Of a DNA stretch of 37,775 bases, positions 36,557-37,775 are shown in pieces. The notes under the pieces were generated by a model, which made no database searches, had not been told where the DNA came from, and saw nothing but the letters and a program-made list of their open reading frames with translations. Both the position numbers and the translations under genes were made by a program. The stretch's first letter is position 1, and each line of letters begins with the position of its first letter. This stretch comes from a virus: positions 1 to 37,775 of IMG/VR virus record IMGVR_UViG_3300044612_000772; one strand, 5' to 3'.

Positions 36557-37183
36557 CTAATCAAACTTTGCGTCAGTCAACTCGTCCCATTCGGGAATCA
36601 CTTCCCGGCAGCGAGCGAGTTGATAGTTGCAGAAGTCTTTCAGTTCTTTGTGCGGGTAGCCGTCACACTCTCGCGCCATCTCATAGAGAACTGCAGCGTA
36701 AGTGGCGAACGTCGCGCAGTGTACCGTTGTCTCTCTACGAGATTCCACAGTACTTTCTCTGCGCGTTCGGCATCCGTGGAGGTAGGCGTTCCACTCGTCC
36801 AAAATCATCAGCGGTCTGGTGGACCAGTACTCCGTCATGCCCTGCCGAAGATACGTCTGATAGATCGCGCCTCTTTTCTCAGCAGGCACTGCCGCAAAAA
36901 CGAGCGCGGTGTTCAGCGGAGGCGACGGGATGTAGATGCGAATACCATCACCGACATAGATGCCGTGGTATCCATCCCTCCCCTTGCACAAAAAGTGGGC
37001 GCCCTCATGGGCGTAGGTGATGAGGTCCGGTTCCTTCGCATCCGTATCGGGCGGGAGCCTGGAGGCAATGTCACGCAGCGTGGCGGGGTAGGCGGCCGGC
37101 GGGCTCCACACCCGGGCGACGTACTCCACCTCGGCGGCGGCAAGGCACGGCTCTGTGAACAGGCTCATCAGGATCATCCACAT
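36557..37183 (-). CDS. Putative zinc metallopeptidase with HEGAH motif
   Basis: LITYAHEGAHFLC carries the HExxH zinc motif (HEGAH, about residues 58-62). Downstream MILDEWNAYLHG (about 127-138) offers a Glu as third ligand, the gluzincin arrangement. The N-terminus MWMILMSLFTEPCLAAA looks like a signal peptide with an AxA cleavage end, so it is probably exported. ATG 37183 is the last part of GGACA copy 8. I remember the DEWNAYLHG-type family from planctomycete phages. Third protease-type gene of this arm; activity is predicted. Confidence 0.7.
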   Translation of the reverse strand: MWMILMSLFTEPCLAAAEVEYVARVWSPPAAYPATLRDIASRLPPDTDAKEPDLITYAHEGAHFLCKGRDGYHGIYVGDGIRIYIPSPPLNTALVFAAVPAEKRGAIYQTYLRQGMTEYWSTRPLMILDEWNAYLHGCRTRRESTVESRRETTVHCATFATYAAVLYEMARECDGYPHKELKDFCNYQLARCREVIPEWDELTDAKFD

Positions 37184-37198
37184 ACAGGACTAATGTCC
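37181..37198 (-). promoter_or_regulatory. GGACA element, copy 8 (perfect inverted repeat)
   Basis: Minus-strand GGACATTAGTCCTGTATG; with the base before it, AGGAC-ATTA-GTCCT is a perfect palindrome. The final ATG is the start codon of the metallopeptidase gene, the same layout as copy 1. It sits in a 19-bp gap between genes. Confidence 0.55.
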
Positions 37199-37202
37199 TG
37201 CC

Positions 37203-37424
37203 TTACATGTTCCGGCCTTTGAAGGGCTTGGGGTGGGCGATGTCGTACATCTCGTTGCCCATCACCCGGATTTCCGCGGAGTCAACGTGGATCACATTCC
37301 CCGACTCAAATAGGTGGACTACCCAAACACTGTTGACAGACGGGCCGTAGTCGATAAGGAACAGGGCATGCCCCTCGCCCAGTGGCGTGGTCACCCAGAT
37401 GTGCGGGTTCAGCTGCAGGATCAC
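37203..37424 (-). CDS. Small hypothetical phage protein, 73 aa, GTG start
   Basis: GTG 37424 overlaps the previous stop (GTGA). Compact beta-rich sequence: LNPHIWVTTPLGEGHALFLI, DYGPSVNSVWVVHL, then IRVMGNEMYDIAHPKPF. From memory a small conserved phage protein with LNPHxxxTTPLGxGxALFL; function unknown. Confidence 0.7.
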   Translation of the reverse strand: MILQLNPHIWVTTPLGEGHALFLIDYGPSVNSVWVVHLFESGNVIHVDSAEIRVMGNEMYDIAHPKPFKGRNM

Positions 37425-37633
37425 CGGATCACGGCCTTTCCATCAGTGATCTCAACCGTCCCGCTTCCCGACATGACTATGACGGGCTGCTGCTTACGGA
37501 CCCGTGTCTTCACCGGGACTGCGCAGTCGATCCCTTCCACCAAGAGGCACTGCCCCATGTAGTGGACGGTCATAACCGGGCGTTTCCGCTTGGCGGTTTC
37601 AGGCTTGTTGAAGTGAAACCAGAAGGCAGGCAT
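37421..37633 (-). CDS. Small hypothetical protein, 70 aa
   Basis: ATG 37633 (MPAFWFHFNKPETAKRKRPV) overlaps the stop of the preceding gene (TAATG); an upstream in-frame codon at 37726 would run inside that gene. Beta-rich with a basic head and VKTRVRKQQPVIVMSGSGTV. I know a similar FHFNKPxS start in other phages next to the TTPLG protein. Function unknown. Confidence 0.65.
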   Translation of the reverse strand: MPAFWFHFNKPETAKRKRPVMTVHYMGQCLLVEGIDCAVPVKTRVRKQQPVIVMSGSGTVEITDGKAVIR

Positions 37634-37775
37634 TACTTCACCAGGAGATAGGCGCCGACGTTGGCGAGCGCGTACGCGAAATACATCACCGATGCACCCA
37701 CGTTCCCGCGGAACGCCTGCTCGCACCCGACGTACAGGTAAATCAGTCCAGTCAGGATGATGAGTGGTCCGCTCA
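37633..37775 (-). CDS. Small membrane protein, 5' end cut by window edge
   Basis: The reading frame enters from the right edge; 47 residues are visible: GPLIILTGLIYLYVGCEQAF, then MYFAYALANVGAYLLVK. Two hydrophobic spans separated by a short polar turn, the layout of small two-span phage membrane proteins (holin-like or unknown). The start lies outside the window. Confidence 0.7.
   Translation of the reverse strand, partial: SGPLIILTGLIYLYVGCEQAFRGNVGASVMYFAYALANVGAYLLVK

Noticed and set aside
1-37775. CRISPR arrays, insertion sequences, diversity-generating retroelement, tRNA genes
   Set aside because: I saw no regularly spaced repeats, transposase, reverse transcriptase or foldable tRNA on either strand.

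Overview
The window looks like part of a tailed double-stranded DNA phage genome (free phage or prophage; no host gene is visible). It carries a complete packaging and capsid set: portal, terminase large subunit, a probable small subunit, a scaffold-like protein and the major capsid protein. The DNA is GC-rich, genes are packed with ATGA, TGATG and GTGA stop/start overlaps, and the standard bacterial code fits throughout. From memory, several proteins resemble families I associate with planctomycete genomes and their phages: a protein with 41 cysteines, a zinc-binding protein with a GCSCN motif, a papain-like protease followed by a small CPCPPDCKCK protein, and an HEGAH metallopeptidase. A planctomycete host is therefore my best guess, but it is an inference.

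Layout. (1) 1-17028, minus strand: late structural module, read right to left: Cys-rich proteins, a cluster of small virion-like proteins (one with HELGH), scaffold, major capsid, a decoration-like protein, a terminator, a low-complexity protein, a glycosyltransferase, the terminase pair, portal and tail or surface proteins, running off the left edge. (2) 17459-18564: a lone minus-strand regulator-like gene with its own terminator and sigma70-like promoter, then a divergent control region with three 11-bp iterons and a duplicated 55-bp element. (3) 18565-29635, plus strand: early module of about 36 very small genes ending in a serine recombinase. It begins with a conserved 69-aa protein and a strongly folded gene-free stretch of about 350 bp that is probably a structured RNA. 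One minus-strand, late-looking gene interrupts it. (4) 29424-37775, minus strand: a phage sigma factor, small membrane proteins, a papain-like and a subtilisin-like protease, nucleases (RecB-like, degenerate SNase-like, HNH, endonuclease VII), a third likely protease (HEGAH) and a membrane protein running off the right edge.

How it may work together. Eight copies of an 18-bp element, consensus GGACANTNRTCYNNTAGG, lie on the minus strand only. Seven are just upstream of late-type genes; the eighth lies inside a gene, upstream of another. With a phage-encoded sigma factor present, the simplest model is early plus-strand transcription from the 18.2-18.5 kb region, followed by switch-on of both minus-strand modules through this element. 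It could instead be a repressor operator, because the best copy is a perfect inverted repeat. No replication polymerase, helicase or classical endolysin is visible, so the genome continues beyond the window or uses unrecognised proteins.
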